Assembly (NCBI RefSeq): GCF_001420695.1
Contig: NZ_LJJB01000007.1
Location: 1,634,184-1,698,183, forward strand
Direction: 5' to 3'
DNA: 64,000 nt
From: Brevibacillus choshinensis
GTDB taxonomy: Bacteria > Bacillota > Bacilli > Brevibacillales > Brevibacillaceae
The notes beneath the pieces were generated by a model that was given only the letters and a program-made list of their open reading frames with translations, searched no databases and had not been told where the DNA came from. Below, in pieces: positions 25,314-34,368 of this stretch. The translations under genes and the position numbers were made by a program. Position 1 is the stretch's first letter. Each line of letters begins with the position of its first letter.

Positions 25314-26672
25314 ATGAAGGGGAACACGCTTGTTAGATCACTCACCTTGTTTCAAGTTGTATTTTTGGGGCTTGCCTGGAATAATCCGATGGTATTTTTC
25401 ATGACATACGGTATAGCGACTGAAGCTTCACAGGGTGTACTTGCAGGCGCGTACGTAATCGCCTTTTTAGCTATTGTTTTTACAGCAATCAGCTATGGCA
25501 AGATGGCAAAAGCAATTCCTATCTCCGGTTCGGCTTATACGTACACACAAAAATCGATGAATCCTGAAGTTGGGTTTATGATTGGTTGGACAATCCTTTT
25601 AGATTACATATTGACCCCAATGATTACTTGTTTGATGTCGACAGTTATTTTAAGCGCGCAGTTTCCGGAGATTCCGTATTACGTTTGGATCATTCTTTTG
25701 AATGTAGGCATTACGATCATAAGTCTATTAGGAATAAATTTTTCAGCAACGACAAGCAAAATTTTTGTGATAGCCCAAATTGTATTCGTTTCCATTTTCT
25801 TCATACTAACGATCAAAAGTTTATGGGGAGGAGCAGGCGCAGGGACTTTATTCTCCAGCCAGGCCATTTACAACCCATCTGTTCCCTTATCCGTCATCCT
25901 TGCTGGATCTTCCATTCTCTGTTTTAGCTTTCTTGGATTCGATTCACTCACGACGTTGTCGGAAGAAACGATCCATCCCGAAAAAAATATCCCGAGAGCG
26001 ATCTTCATCATGATGTTGATTATGGGAGTCATTTACATCGGGTCTTCCTATTTGGCGCAATTGGTTCATCCAGGCTTCTCATTCACGCACACGGATGCTG
26101 CAGCGCTTGAATTAGTGAAGCTCGTCGGAGGCAATTTGTTCAGCTCTTTATTTATCACCATCATGCTTGTCGCAAACTTCACTTCCGGAGTCTCGTCAGC
26201 TACAAGCGTATCTCGGGTATTGTATGTGATGGGGCGAGACTCCGTCTTGCCACAAAAAATATTCGGCTACATACATCCTCGATTTAAAACACCTTCATAC
26301 AGCATTTTGGTGGTAGGTCTCATTTCTTTATTGGGCATCGTAGTGAGTCTGGATACGGCAATTACGTTCATTAATTTCGGAGCTCTCATCGCATTTACAT
26401 TTGTGAATCTATCTGTCATCGCACATTATTTTGTGAGAAATCGCAAGCGTTCTATTACAGAATGCATACATTATCTGCTATTTCCTCTCATAGGCGCTGC
26501 ATTCATTTTGTGGTTATGGTCCTATCTAGATTTACATGCACTCATACTGGGATGCGGCTGGATGGCATGCGGTCTGGTATACCTTCTTTACATGACAAAA
26601 TGCTTCCGAAGACGGCTTCCTGAATTTCATTTTGACGAGGTAGAACCAAAGCAAAAGGGGATGGTGGTGTGA
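25314..26672 (+). CDS. APC family amino acid/polyamine permease (PuuP-like)
   Basis: The 452-residue permease has about twelve membrane spans. The N-terminus LTLFQVVFLGLAWNNPMVFFMTYGIA, followed by the GSAYTYTQKSMNP loop and the FSFLGFDSLTTLSEETIHPEKNIPRAI segment, is the pattern of PuuP-like putrescine importers. It is closely similar along its whole length to the permease at 54235 in this window. It is the first gene of a MerR-controlled operon with a ureohydrolase and spermidine synthase, which supports an amine or guanidino-compound substrate. The start follows AAGGGGACTG. Confidence 0.88.
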   Translation: MKGNTLVRSLTLFQVVFLGLAWNNPMVFFMTYGIATEASQGVLAGAYVIAFLAIVFTAISYGKMAKAIPISGSAYTYTQKSMNPEVGFMIGWTILLDYILTPMITCLMSTVILSAQFPEIPYYVWIILLNVGITIISLLGINFSATTSKIFVIAQIVFVSIFFILTIKSLWGGAGAGTLFSSQAIYNPSVPLSVILAGSSILCFSFLGFDSLTTLSEETIHPEKNIPRAIFIMMLIMGVIYIGSSYLAQLVHPGFSFTHTDAAALELVKLVGGNLFSSLFITIMLVANFTSGVSSATSVSRVLYVMGRDSVLPQKIFGYIHPRFKTPSYSILVVGLISLLGIVVSLDTAITFINFGALIAFTFVNLSVIAHYFVRNRKRSITECIHYLLFPLIGAAFILWLWSYLDLHALILGCGWMACGLVYLLYMTKCFRRRLPEFHFDEVEPKQKGMVV

Positions 26673-26678
26673 TCAAGT

Positions 26679-27497
26679 ATGTATGCATTTCAGATCAATA
26701 ATCTGTCTTATGTTTATCCCAACGGGGAAAAAGCTTTATCCGACATATCTGGAGCAATTCCTTTTAACAGTAAAGTAGTCGTACTAGGAAGCAGTGGGTC
26801 AGGGAAAACGACACTCGCGCACCAATTGAGTGGATTGAAATTTCCGAATGCCGGGTCTGTTCATTTATTTGGAGAAGAAATGAACACGAAGTGTAAGCAT
26901 ATGCTCCGACAGCGCATTGCTTTCGTAGAGCAAGAAGTAAAACCTACCCTCTTCATTCGAACGGTTTGGGAATACGTAACGGCAGGAGTGTTCAAGAAAT
27001 CATTGGAAAAAGTCGAAAGGATTCGGGTGGCAGAAACGGCACTTGGGATCGTAGGAATGCTGGATTCAAAATTCCGAAGCATCAGTTACTTGAGTGCGGG
27101 TCAAAAAAGGAGAATGGCCATTGCAAGAGCCATTGCCACCCAAGCGGATATTCTTGTCTTGGATGACCCAATAAGCGGATTAGATCCAGAGGGCTATTCA
27201 AATGTATACGCGATTTTAGAAGGGCTTCATCTTATGGGGAAAACACTCATTGTCATGACATCTGATGTTGATTTTGCTTCATCCTGGAGTGATCACTTGT
27301 TCATATTGAGTGGAGGCAGTTTGCTGGAATCAGGTTCTCCCTCTCTTACAGTCAATGAGGAGCTCATGCGGAAAGCACGTTTGCGGCTGCCAATGGTTTC
27401 CATTCCTTTTTCAAGCATACCTGAACTCCGATTCCATACGATTCCGCGAACGGTAGATGAGGCAAGGCAGGTGCTAAGGGAAATAGTTCAACGGTAA
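26679..27497 (+). CDS. orphan CbiO/EcfA-like ABC ATPase
   Basis: The 272-residue ATPase has Walker A GSSGSGKTT, signature YLSAGQKRRMAIARA, Walker B ILVLDDPISGLD and a switch position TSDVDF. Two departures stand out: the catalytic Glu after Walker B is Asp, and the switch His is replaced by Asp. No EcfT/CbiQ-type membrane partner lies nearby. It sits six bases after the permease gene and 30 bases before a NiCoT-type metal transporter. It may energise a partner elsewhere or act as a weak ATPase/regulator. Confidence 0.85.
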   Translation: MYAFQINNLSYVYPNGEKALSDISGAIPFNSKVVVLGSSGSGKTTLAHQLSGLKFPNAGSVHLFGEEMNTKCKHMLRQRIAFVEQEVKPTLFIRTVWEYVTAGVFKKSLEKVERIRVAETALGIVGMLDSKFRSISYLSAGQKRRMAIARAIATQADILVLDDPISGLDPEGYSNVYAILEGLHLMGKTLIVMTSDVDFASSWSDHLFILSGGSLLESGSPSLTVNEELMRKARLRLPMVSIPFSSIPELRFHTIPRTVDEARQVLREIVQR

Positions 27498-27526
27498 TGT
27501 AGCGTCTGGTATAGGGAGGATTTGAA

Positions 27527-28270
27527 ATGAGCACTGAAGTTATTAGCCTGATTATGCTAGCTTTACTTTTAGGATTTCGGCATGGAATTGATTGGGATCA
27601 CATAGCCGCTATCACGGATCTGGTCGGGGGAGAACGCCAGAAGAAAAAAGGATTTGTGTTAGCCTTTTGGTACGCGATTGGGCATGAAGCGGTGATTGTC
27701 ATACTCGGAGGATTGGCGGTTTTGTTTGGTTTAACCATGCCTGAGTGGGTCGATAACGTGATGGAAAGGGTTGTGGGGATTACACTCATTCTATTAGCTG
27801 CCTTCTTGATTACCTCTCTCTTTCGAAATAGCCAAGAAGTGATCATGGTGAGCAGATGGAGAATCCTTTTTACTGGATTTTACAATTTGTTTACCAAGCT
27901 CACGGGGCGATATTTTGGTAAATATCGAAGCTTTGACTCCCAAATCAATATAGATGTTACGCGTTCTGGGGCATTCGCGATTGGGATTGCGCATGGGATC
28001 GGAGCCGAAACCCCCACTCAATTGATGCTGTTTACAGCTGTTACTAGCGTCGGAAGTCCGGAGCATGGCCTGGTAGCCGTGCTGGCATTTGCCATCGGCT
28101 TATTGGTTTCCCACACTGTGTTAGCCTTAGCTTGTTTATTTGGGTTTACACAGGTTCTTAAAAATAGATTGGCATTTCGAGGGTTGGCAATAGCTACCTC
28201 CGTTTACAGCATAGGATTGGGAACGCTATGCATCCTGGGGAAGTCCTCGATACTCCCATCTATTTTATAA
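27527..28270 (+). CDS. NiCoT-type nickel/cobalt transporter
   Basis: The 247-residue membrane protein has six to seven spans. Its first helix pair carries LGFRHGIDWDHIAAITD, the HxxxxDH signature of the NiCoT (HoxN/NixA) family. A later motif, FAIGIAHGIGAETPTQLML, matches the second conserved NiCoT block. It is shorter than typical NiCoTs (~300-350 residues). It imports Ni2+ or Co2+. Its location directly before a ureohydrolase gene suggests it supplies the metal for that enzyme. GGGAGGA precedes the ATG. Confidence 0.87.
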   Translation: MSTEVISLIMLALLLGFRHGIDWDHIAAITDLVGGERQKKKGFVLAFWYAIGHEAVIVILGGLAVLFGLTMPEWVDNVMERVVGITLILLAAFLITSLFRNSQEVIMVSRWRILFTGFYNLFTKLTGRYFGKYRSFDSQINIDVTRSGAFAIGIAHGIGAETPTQLMLFTAVTSVGSPEHGLVAVLAFAIGLLVSHTVLALACLFGFTQVLKNRLAFRGLAIATSVYSIGLGTLCILGKSSILPSIL

Positions 28271-28306
28271 AGCAAGTACTGCAAACAATCACAGGAGGAG
28301 ATGCAC

Positions 28307-29458
28307 ATGGGGTTCTTCGATAATCATGGATTAAGCTACAGAGCCAAAAAAGGAATAGAGAACAAGGAAGATCTACTAGGTGTGATTGCAGCTGAAAAAG
28401 AAAAGGAAGTCCCGAAAATAAAGGCTGAAGAGGAAATTCGACGCGGCTTGGAATATGGACTTGAAGCTGCGGAATCCATTGGCGATAGGACCATTTCATG
28501 CTTCTCCAGAGGATCGTTACCTCCTTATTCGGGAATCAACACGTTTTTGAAAGTTCCTTATCTAGAGGATGTACGTGATGTTGGAAAATACGATGTGGCG
28601 TTTATGGGCGTGCCATTTGACATCGGAACCACGTACCGCTCAGGAACCCGCTTTGGTCCGCAAGCGATTCGTCGCATTTCAAGCCTGTATACTTCTTTCT
28701 CTTTTGAATTGGGCGTTGATTTGAAAGAATCATTAAATATGGTGGATATCGGTGATGTCTTCACTATCGCTAATATTGAAAAGAGCTTCGACCAAATTAC
28801 GAAAGCAGTTTCTCACGTAATCAGCTCAGGAACGATGCCGATTATCTTTGGCGGCGATCACGCCATTGGCTATCCTTGCCTGCGGGCCGTAGCCGAAAAT
28901 GTGGAAGGGAAGGTTGGAATCATCCATCTGGATCGCCATATTGACATGGGGGAAAAAGATATGGATGAACGAATGCATGGCACACCATGGTTCCATGCAA
29001 CCAACATCCCAAATGCACCTGCTGAAAACTTGGTTCAGGTTGGACAAGGTGGCTGGATAAGTCCAAGAGAGGGCTATTCAAATGCCCGAGAAAGAAAAAC
29101 GACCATTATCACCATGGCTGACGTTGAACGGATGGGAATTGAAAAGGCAGCTGAAGCAGCTTTGGAGACCGCTTGGAAAGGAGCAAAAGCCGTATACTTA
29201 AGCTTTGACATCGACAGTATCGATCCTGGTTTCGCTCCGGGTACAGGAACGCCGGAACCAGGCGGATTTTTGCCACGCGAGGCGTTAAAGTTTTTGCAAT
29301 TAGTCGCCAAAGAAGGCGTTTGTGCAATGGAAGTCGTGGAGGTCTCTCCACCTTATGATGTTAGTGACAAGACAGCTCTCTTGGCCGCTCGTGCTGTGTT
29401 GGATGTACTGGGCACGATGGTAGTAAACGGAAAAATCGGCAAGAAAATCACTTCATAG
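28307..29458 (+). CDS. ureohydrolase (agmatinase/guanidine-hydrolase-like) with N-terminal extension
   Basis: The 383-residue protein is longer than ordinary agmatinase (~290-320). An N-terminal extension of ~85 residues precedes the core [27 protein letters not shown]. The dinuclear metal site is complete: [18 protein letters not shown] and [13 protein letters not shown]. The second motif reads DRHID where agmatinases have DAHTD. The extension, DRH motif, [14 protein letters not shown] region and adjacent nickel transporter resemble the Ni-dependent guanidine hydrolase (GdmH) group. Agmatinase remains possible because spermidine synthase follows. It hydrolyses a guanidino group to urea. ATG 28307 is chosen for spacing to AGGAGG. 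Confidence 0.88.
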   Translation: MGFFDNHGLSYRAKKGIENKEDLLGVIAAEKEKEVPKIKAEEEIRRGLEYGLEAAESIGDRTISCFSRGSLPPYSGINTFLKVPYLEDVRDVGKYDVAFMGVPFDIGTTYRSGTRFGPQAIRRISSLYTSFSFELGVDLKESLNMVDIGDVFTIANIEKSFDQITKAVSHVISSGTMPIIFGGDHAIGYPCLRAVAENVEGKVGIIHLDRHIDMGEKDMDERMHGTPWFHATNIPNAPAENLVQVGQGGWISPREGYSNARERKTTIITMADVERMGIEKAAEAALETAWKGAKAVYLSFDIDSIDPGFAPGTGTPEPGGFLPREALKFLQLVAKEGVCAMEVVEVSPPYDVSDKTALLAARAVLDVLGTMVVNGKIGKKITS

Positions 29459-29477
29459 TAGAAATGAGGCAATGAAC

Positions 29478-30311
29478 ATGGAATTATGGTTTAACGAAAA
29501 ACAGACTGAGGCTTTTGGAATTTCAGTGAGAGTTAAAGAGACGCTAGTAACGGAAAAAACGGAATATCAAGATTTGGCCATCGTTGACACATACGAATTC
29601 GGGCGAATGCTTACCCTCGATGGTATGGTGATGACAACGATCAAAGATGAATTTACTTATCACGAGATGATGGCACATCCAATATTAGCTTCTCATCCCA
29701 ATCCACGGCACGTTCTTATTGTCGGGGGAGGAGATGGGGGTGTTGTTCGTGAAGTGTTAAAACACCCAAAAGTAGAAAAAGTAGTGCATGTTGAAATCGA
29801 CAGCAAGGTCATTGAGTATTCCAAAAAGTATCTTCCTGAGATAGCTGTAGGCTTGAGCGATCCTCGAGTCGAAGTGATAGTAGGGGACGGGTTCATGCAC
29901 ATCCATGAAAATAAGAACAAATATGATGTCGTAATGGTCGACTCAACGGAGCCGATAGGACCAGCTGTCCCTTTGTTTGAACGGGGTTTTTTCCAAGGGA
30001 TTTACGAAGCACTAAAAGAAGACGGGATGTTTGTAGCTCAAACAGACAACCCTTGGTTCAAATCGGATCTCATTCGAAAGGTGAACCGTGACATCAAGGA
30101 GATTTTTCCTATCACCCGTCTCTATACAGCCAATGTTCCTACGTATCCAAGTGGATTGTGGGCATTCCAGATAGGTTCCAAAAAGCATGATCCTCTAGCA
30201 GTAGAGTTAGACATAGATTTCCTCAATAAAATGGAGACGAAATATTACTCTCCTGCTATTCACAAGGCTTGTTTTGTATTGCCGAAGTTTGTAGAAGAGC
30301 TTGTGAAATAA
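29478..30311 (+). CDS. speE: spermidine synthase (polyamine aminopropyltransferase)
   Basis: The 277-residue protein transfers an aminopropyl group from decarboxylated SAM to putrescine. It has [42 protein letters not shown], the cofactor loop [18 protein letters not shown], an acidic [12 protein letters not shown] and the catalytic [13 protein letters not shown] with its Asp. Then come VAQTDNPWF and [14 protein letters not shown], as in Bacillus SpeE. It is the last gene of the MerR-controlled operon. It starts at the second ATG, 8 bases from GAGG. Confidence 0.95.
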   Translation: MELWFNEKQTEAFGISVRVKETLVTEKTEYQDLAIVDTYEFGRMLTLDGMVMTTIKDEFTYHEMMAHPILASHPNPRHVLIVGGGDGGVVREVLKHPKVEKVVHVEIDSKVIEYSKKYLPEIAVGLSDPRVEVIVGDGFMHIHENKNKYDVVMVDSTEPIGPAVPLFERGFFQGIYEALKEDGMFVAQTDNPWFKSDLIRKVNRDIKEIFPITRLYTANVPTYPSGLWAFQIGSKKHDPLAVELDIDFLNKMETKYYSPAIHKACFVLPKFVEELVK

Positions 30312-30359
30312 AAAGAATCAAATAAGCTGTGCCAGGCGTGTAAAAGAGCCAATCAAAAG

Positions 30360-30400
30360 CCATGATATCTACCTTGTGAGGGAAAATATCATGGTTTTTT
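30360..30400 (+). terminator. terminator after speE
   Basis: A perfect 9-bp stem (CCATGATAT / ATATCATGG) with a 17-base loop is followed by six Ts. Confidence 0.85.
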
Positions 30401-30562
30401 GGTGTTATGTGGTAATTGTAGTTACATTTTGTGCGTTTCAGGTAATGGTTATTGGTTATTTTGGCTAAAATATATGGGATCTCTTAGGATTAATTTGAAA
30501 TGCTGTTAGTATAATCGTGATGAAGTAGGGCAAAAAATCAATAATTATCATTGTTTTAGAAA

Positions 30563-30606
30563 ATTCAATCAATTGAATTGACACGACATTTACAATGAAT
30601 TAATAT
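30563..30606 (+). promoter_or_regulatory. strong sigma-A promoter with overlapping palindrome
   Basis: A perfect -35 TTGACA (30578-30583) and -10 TAATAT (30601-30606) have the ideal 17-base spacer. The perfect dyad ATTCAAT-CA-ATTGAAT (30563-30578) touches the -35 and is a candidate operator, perhaps for the DeoR protein encoded in the same operon at 35402. Confidence 0.75.
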
Positions 30607-30687
30607 GTGCTTAAAGTTGCGATTGTATATTCTGTATATAACTAAAACAAACATTTCACACACAAACCCAAAACGGAGGCGATTGAT

Positions 30688-31809
30688 GTGAGAAACAAGC
30701 TTGCTCTGAAAACGGCTTTGATAACGGGACTGTTAGCGCTAGGGATTACCGGCTGCGGAAGTGTTCAAGAAGGCACCCCAGCTACAAAAGAGCCTGCAAC
30801 AAATGCTGAACAACCCAAAAAAGCGCTAACGCTAGATGAGATTACAAATCTGGCAAAGCAAGAAGGACAAGTGGTCAGTGTGGGAATGCCGGATGGTTGG
30901 GCAAACTGGAAGGACACGTGGAATGATTTAAAAACAAAATACGGGTTAAGCCACACAGACACTGACCTGTCCAGCTCCGAAGAAATTGCCAAATTTGAGG
31001 CAGAAAAAGATAACCCAACCGCCGATATCGGGGATGTAGGCATTGCTTTCGGACCTATCGCTGTCGAAAAAGGCTTAACACAGCCTTATAAAACCACCCA
31101 TTGGGATGATATACCTGATTGGGCAAAAGATGATCAGGGACATTGGTTGGTAGGCTATCAAGGGACAATCGCTGTTTTGACCGATAAAAAACTGGTACCG
31201 AATCCACCCAAAACATGGGATGAACTGTTAAAAGGCGATTATAAAGTAATTGTTGATGATGTGGCCAAGTCAAACCAGGCACAAATGACTGTATTGGCTG
31301 CTGCCATGTCTCATGGAGGAAATGAGGGAAATGTTCAGCCTGGTCTTGAATATTTTGCCGAATTGGCCAAGCAAGGCAGGTTGGCTTCCATGGATGTAAG
31401 ACCTACCAATCTGGAAAAAGGTGAAGTGCCTGTTGCGCTTCTGTGGGATTTCACAGCGTTGGGTTACCGGGACAAGATTGACCCTAATCGTTTCGAAGTG
31501 ACGATTCTAAAAGAGGGTAGCGTCGTCAGCGGCTATACGACCATCATCAATAAGTATGCTCCACATCCTCATGCAGCCATGTTGGCTCGGGAATACATTT
31601 TAAGTGATGAAGGGCAAATCAATCTTGCCAGAGGGTATGCCCGACCGATTCGCTCCAATGTGAAGCTGCCGGACGATGTAACCAAAAAACTGATCTCTCC
31701 CGAGCAATATCAGAATGTAAAACCGATCTCTGATTACAAGGTATGGGACAAGACTGCGAAACAGCTACCACAACTGTGGCAAGAACAAGTATTGGTACAT
31801 GTGAAATAG
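30688..31809 (+). CDS. ABC transporter substrate-binding lipoprotein (PhnS/iron-spermidine-type fold)
   Basis: The 373-residue lipoprotein has a signal peptide with lipobox LGITGC (Cys ~23) and a linker rich in Ala/Thr/Pro. A type II periplasmic-binding fold follows: EGQVVSVGMPDGWANW, NPTADIGDVGIAFGPIAVEKG, GYQGTIAVLTDKKLVPNPPKTWDELLKGDYK and the C-terminal RGYARPIRSNVKLP. This pattern is that of binders for Fe3+, polyamines or 2-aminoethylphosphonate. The GTG start follows ACGGAGG. It captures the substrate of the operon outside the membrane. Confidence 0.88.
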   Translation: MRNKLALKTALITGLLALGITGCGSVQEGTPATKEPATNAEQPKKALTLDEITNLAKQEGQVVSVGMPDGWANWKDTWNDLKTKYGLSHTDTDLSSSEEIAKFEAEKDNPTADIGDVGIAFGPIAVEKGLTQPYKTTHWDDIPDWAKDDQGHWLVGYQGTIAVLTDKKLVPNPPKTWDELLKGDYKVIVDDVAKSNQAQMTVLAAAMSHGGNEGNVQPGLEYFAELAKQGRLASMDVRPTNLEKGEVPVALLWDFTALGYRDKIDPNRFEVTILKEGSVVSGYTTIINKYAPHPHAAMLAREYILSDEGQINLARGYARPIRSNVKLPDDVTKKLISPEQYQNVKPISDYKVWDKTAKQLPQLWQEQVLVHVK

Positions 31810-31823
31810 GAGGGAACGACGAT

Positions 31824-32642
31824 ATGAACAAGGTGATAATGGTAGTGATTGATGGCTTGCAGTATCAGGTTGCTTCTACTCAAATGGGGTACCTGAATCA
31901 TTTGGTTGAGTTGAATAAAGCGGCTTATTACAAAGTGAAATCCGAGCTGCCAAGCATGTCCCGTCCCCTTTATGAAGTGCTGCTGACAGGTACGCCTTCG
32001 AGTGTCAATGGGATCACCAGCAATGATATTCAACGTCTGTCTACGCAAAAAAGCTTGTTCCACCTGACGAAAGAAAATGGAATGCGGAATGCAGCTTCCG
32101 CTTTCTATTGGGTGAGCGAGCTATATAATCGGGCTCCTTTTCACAAGGTGGAAGATCGACAGCAGGCTGATGAAACAAAGCCGATCCAGTATGGAACGTT
32201 CTATTACGATGATTTTTACCCCGACTCACATCTTCTCTTGGATGCGGAAGTGCTACGTAGAAAACACGACCCTCACTTTCTCTATATCCATACAATGGGG
32301 GTTGATAACACTGGACATATCTATGGATCAGATTCGAAACAGTATCGAAAAGCTGCCATCAATATGGACAGCCAGTTAGCCGAGTTAATCCCTGCATGGA
32401 TCAAGGAAGGATACCATATTGTCATTACGGCGGACCATGGCATGAATACGGATGGGACGCATGGGGGGACCGGCAATGACGAGAGGGATGTACCGTTCTT
32501 CATCATAAGTGAACGGGTGAAGCCGGGATACCACGAACAGGTGATACCGCAACTAGCAATGTCTCCATTCATTTGCAAATTGCTTGGAATCTCGCCGTCT
32601 GAAGCCATGATTGAATACGACTTTTCCGGGATTATGGTTTGA
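31824..32642 (+). CDS. cytoplasmic alkaline-phosphatase-superfamily phosphodiesterase
   Basis: The 272-residue protein has the metal-ligand order of type I phosphodiesterases/nucleotide pyrophosphatases: Asp in VIMVVIDG, nucleophile Ser/Thr region LPSMSRPLYEVLLTG, GVDNTGHIYG with Asp and His, VITADHGMN with the Asp-His pair, and a further His in GTHGGTGN. No signal peptide is present, so it acts inside the cell on imported material, hydrolysing a phosphodiester or phosphonate. It lies between the binding-protein and permease genes, which ties substrate import to this hydrolysis. AGGAGGGA precedes the ATG. Confidence 0.87.
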   Translation: MNKVIMVVIDGLQYQVASTQMGYLNHLVELNKAAYYKVKSELPSMSRPLYEVLLTGTPSSVNGITSNDIQRLSTQKSLFHLTKENGMRNAASAFYWVSELYNRAPFHKVEDRQQADETKPIQYGTFYYDDFYPDSHLLLDAEVLRRKHDPHFLYIHTMGVDNTGHIYGSDSKQYRKAAINMDSQLAELIPAWIKEGYHIVITADHGMNTDGTHGGTGNDERDVPFFIISERVKPGYHEQVIPQLAMSPFICKLLGISPSEAMIEYDFSGIMV

Positions 32643-32716
32643 AACCTTTCAAACATCAGGAAGACCATTAATTTCTTAGGATGGTCTTCCTTACTTCAAA
32701 CCCAGGAGTTGTCTCT

Positions 32717-33565
32717 ATGAAACAGAAGACCTTGCTATTTTCGCTCGTGGCCATGCTTCCTTTCGCAGTTCTGGTCATAGCATTTGAGATCGTACCACTG
32801 ATCGGAATGCTGATTGACAGCTTTTCAAAGGATGAAGGCGGAGGATACGGATTGCAGCAGTATATTACTGCATTGACCAATCCCTATTATTCAAAGGGCA
32901 TGCTCAATAGTTTGCTCATCTCCCTTTATTCCAGTCTCATTGGTATCGGAATAGCGCTGGTAGCATCTTATTCGATCACGCAAATGCCGAAAAAAATTCA
33001 ATCCATGATGATTACATTTTCCAATATGACTTCCAATTTTTCAGGTGTTCCTCTTGCATTCGCGTATATCATTTTGCTTGGAACCAGCGGGATTTTCACA
33101 CTGCTATCCAAGGACTTTGGATGGGATATCTTATCTGCATTTGATTTATATAGCTGGAGTGGTCTCGTGGCAGTCTATGTTTATTTTCAAATCCCCTTGG
33201 CCATCCTGCTGCTTTATCCAACGTACGCCGGTATCCAAAAATCGTGGAGAGAATCCGCAGCACTCTTGGGAGCATCCTCTTGGCAATTTTGGAGATATAT
33301 CGGACTCCCGGTCATTTTTCCGAGTGTGGTTGGGACTTTTAGCATCCTGTTTGCCAATGCGATGGGGGCATATGCAACAGCGTATGCTTTGGTTGGAGGC
33401 AGCTACAATTTGGTACCTATACGGATCGGTGCATTAGTAAGCGGAGATGTGGTCAGCCAACCTCACCTAGGAAGTGCGCTGGCAATGATTTTGGGACTGA
33501 TGATGATCGGGGCCATGTGGATAAACGAACGGATGATGCGAAGGGTAAGGAGAGATTTGCGATGA
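32717..33565 (+). CDS. ABC transporter permease 1 (PotB/PhnU-like)
   Basis: The 282-residue protein has about six membrane spans and the cytoplasmic EAA loop ESAALLGASSWQFWRYIGLPV, which docks to the ATPase. The N-terminus LLFSLVAMLPFAVLVIAFEIVPLIGMLIDSF is typical of spermidine/2-aminoethylphosphonate-type permeases. Its stop overlaps the next permease start. The ATG chosen follows AGGAG at normal spacing. Confidence 0.9.
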   Translation: MKQKTLLFSLVAMLPFAVLVIAFEIVPLIGMLIDSFSKDEGGGYGLQQYITALTNPYYSKGMLNSLLISLYSSLIGIGIALVASYSITQMPKKIQSMMITFSNMTSNFSGVPLAFAYIILLGTSGIFTLLSKDFGWDILSAFDLYSWSGLVAVYVYFQIPLAILLLYPTYAGIQKSWRESAALLGASSWQFWRYIGLPVIFPSVVGTFSILFANAMGAYATAYALVGGSYNLVPIRIGALVSGDVVSQPHLGSALAMILGLMMIGAMWINERMMRRVRRDLR

Positions 33566-34368
33566 GGAAAAAGTCCATCCACTATCTAGTTGTCGTCATT
33601 GTCGGGCTTTATCTTCTGGTACCTTTAGTAGCAACGTTTTTGTTTTCAATTTCGAATACCTGGGCCAATACGATCTTGCCCTCAGACTTTACTTTCTCAT
33701 GGTATCAACAGCTTTTCTCTGATCAGCGATTTATCGAGGCGATGGGGAGGACACTCGGGATTTGTATTCTCACGCTGGTGGTTAGCATGATTTCAATGGT
33801 GATGACCATTTTTGTGATCACGTTGTATATGCCAAAGCTGGAGCGTTTCATTCAGGCGCTTGTCATGCTGCCTTATGCGATACCTGGAGTGGTTGCTGCT
33901 GTTGGGCTGATTAAAATGTACTCCAGCAAACCGATTGTCTTAACCGGTACGGTATGGATTCTGATCGGGGCTTATTTCGTACTGATTCTGCCTTACATGT
34001 ATCAGGGCATACGCAACAGCCTGCGGACACTCGATGTAAAAAGGCTGATCGAAGCCGCTGAGATCTTGGGTGCTAGCAAATGGAATGCCTTTGTTTATGT
34101 GGTGGTGCCAAATATCATCCCAGGGATTCTCGTAGCTTCCCTGTTATCCTTCTCCATAATGTTTGGTGAGTTTGTATTGGCAAATATACTGGTAGGTGGC
34201 CACTTTGAAACCATCCAAATCTATTTGATGAAGCGATTAAAGGAAAACGGTCATTTGTCTAGTGCGGTCGTCATTACGTATTTTATGATCGTATTGATCA
34301 GCTCCTTGGTGATGTTGAAGCTGGGAAGCAGACTCCAAAGACATGAGAGAGGGGAGAAGGCGTCATGA
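33562..34368 (+). CDS. ABC transporter permease 2 (PotC/PhnV-like)
   Basis: The 268-residue membrane protein has six spans and the EAA loop IEAAEILGASKWNAFVYVVVPNIIPG. It forms the channel with the preceding permease. Start and stop both overlap neighbours by four bases, showing strict translational coupling across permease, permease and ATPase genes. Confidence 0.9.
   Translation: MRKKSIHYLVVVIVGLYLLVPLVATFLFSISNTWANTILPSDFTFSWYQQLFSDQRFIEAMGRTLGICILTLVVSMISMVMTIFVITLYMPKLERFIQALVMLPYAIPGVVAAVGLIKMYSSKPIVLTGTVWILIGAYFVLILPYMYQGIRNSLRTLDVKRLIEAAEILGASKWNAFVYVVVPNIIPGILVASLLSFSIMFGEFVLANILVGGHFETIQIYLMKRLKENGHLSSAVVITYFMIVLISSLVMLKLGSRLQRHERGEKAS

Larger units (their letters stand above)
30312..30687 (+). 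other. intergenic region: terminator, then promoter of the phosphodiesterase/D-serine operon
   Basis: No gene is visible in this 376-base AT-rich gap. It holds the speE terminator (30360-30400) and a near-consensus promoter with an overlapping dyad (30563-30606). Confidence 0.7.
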
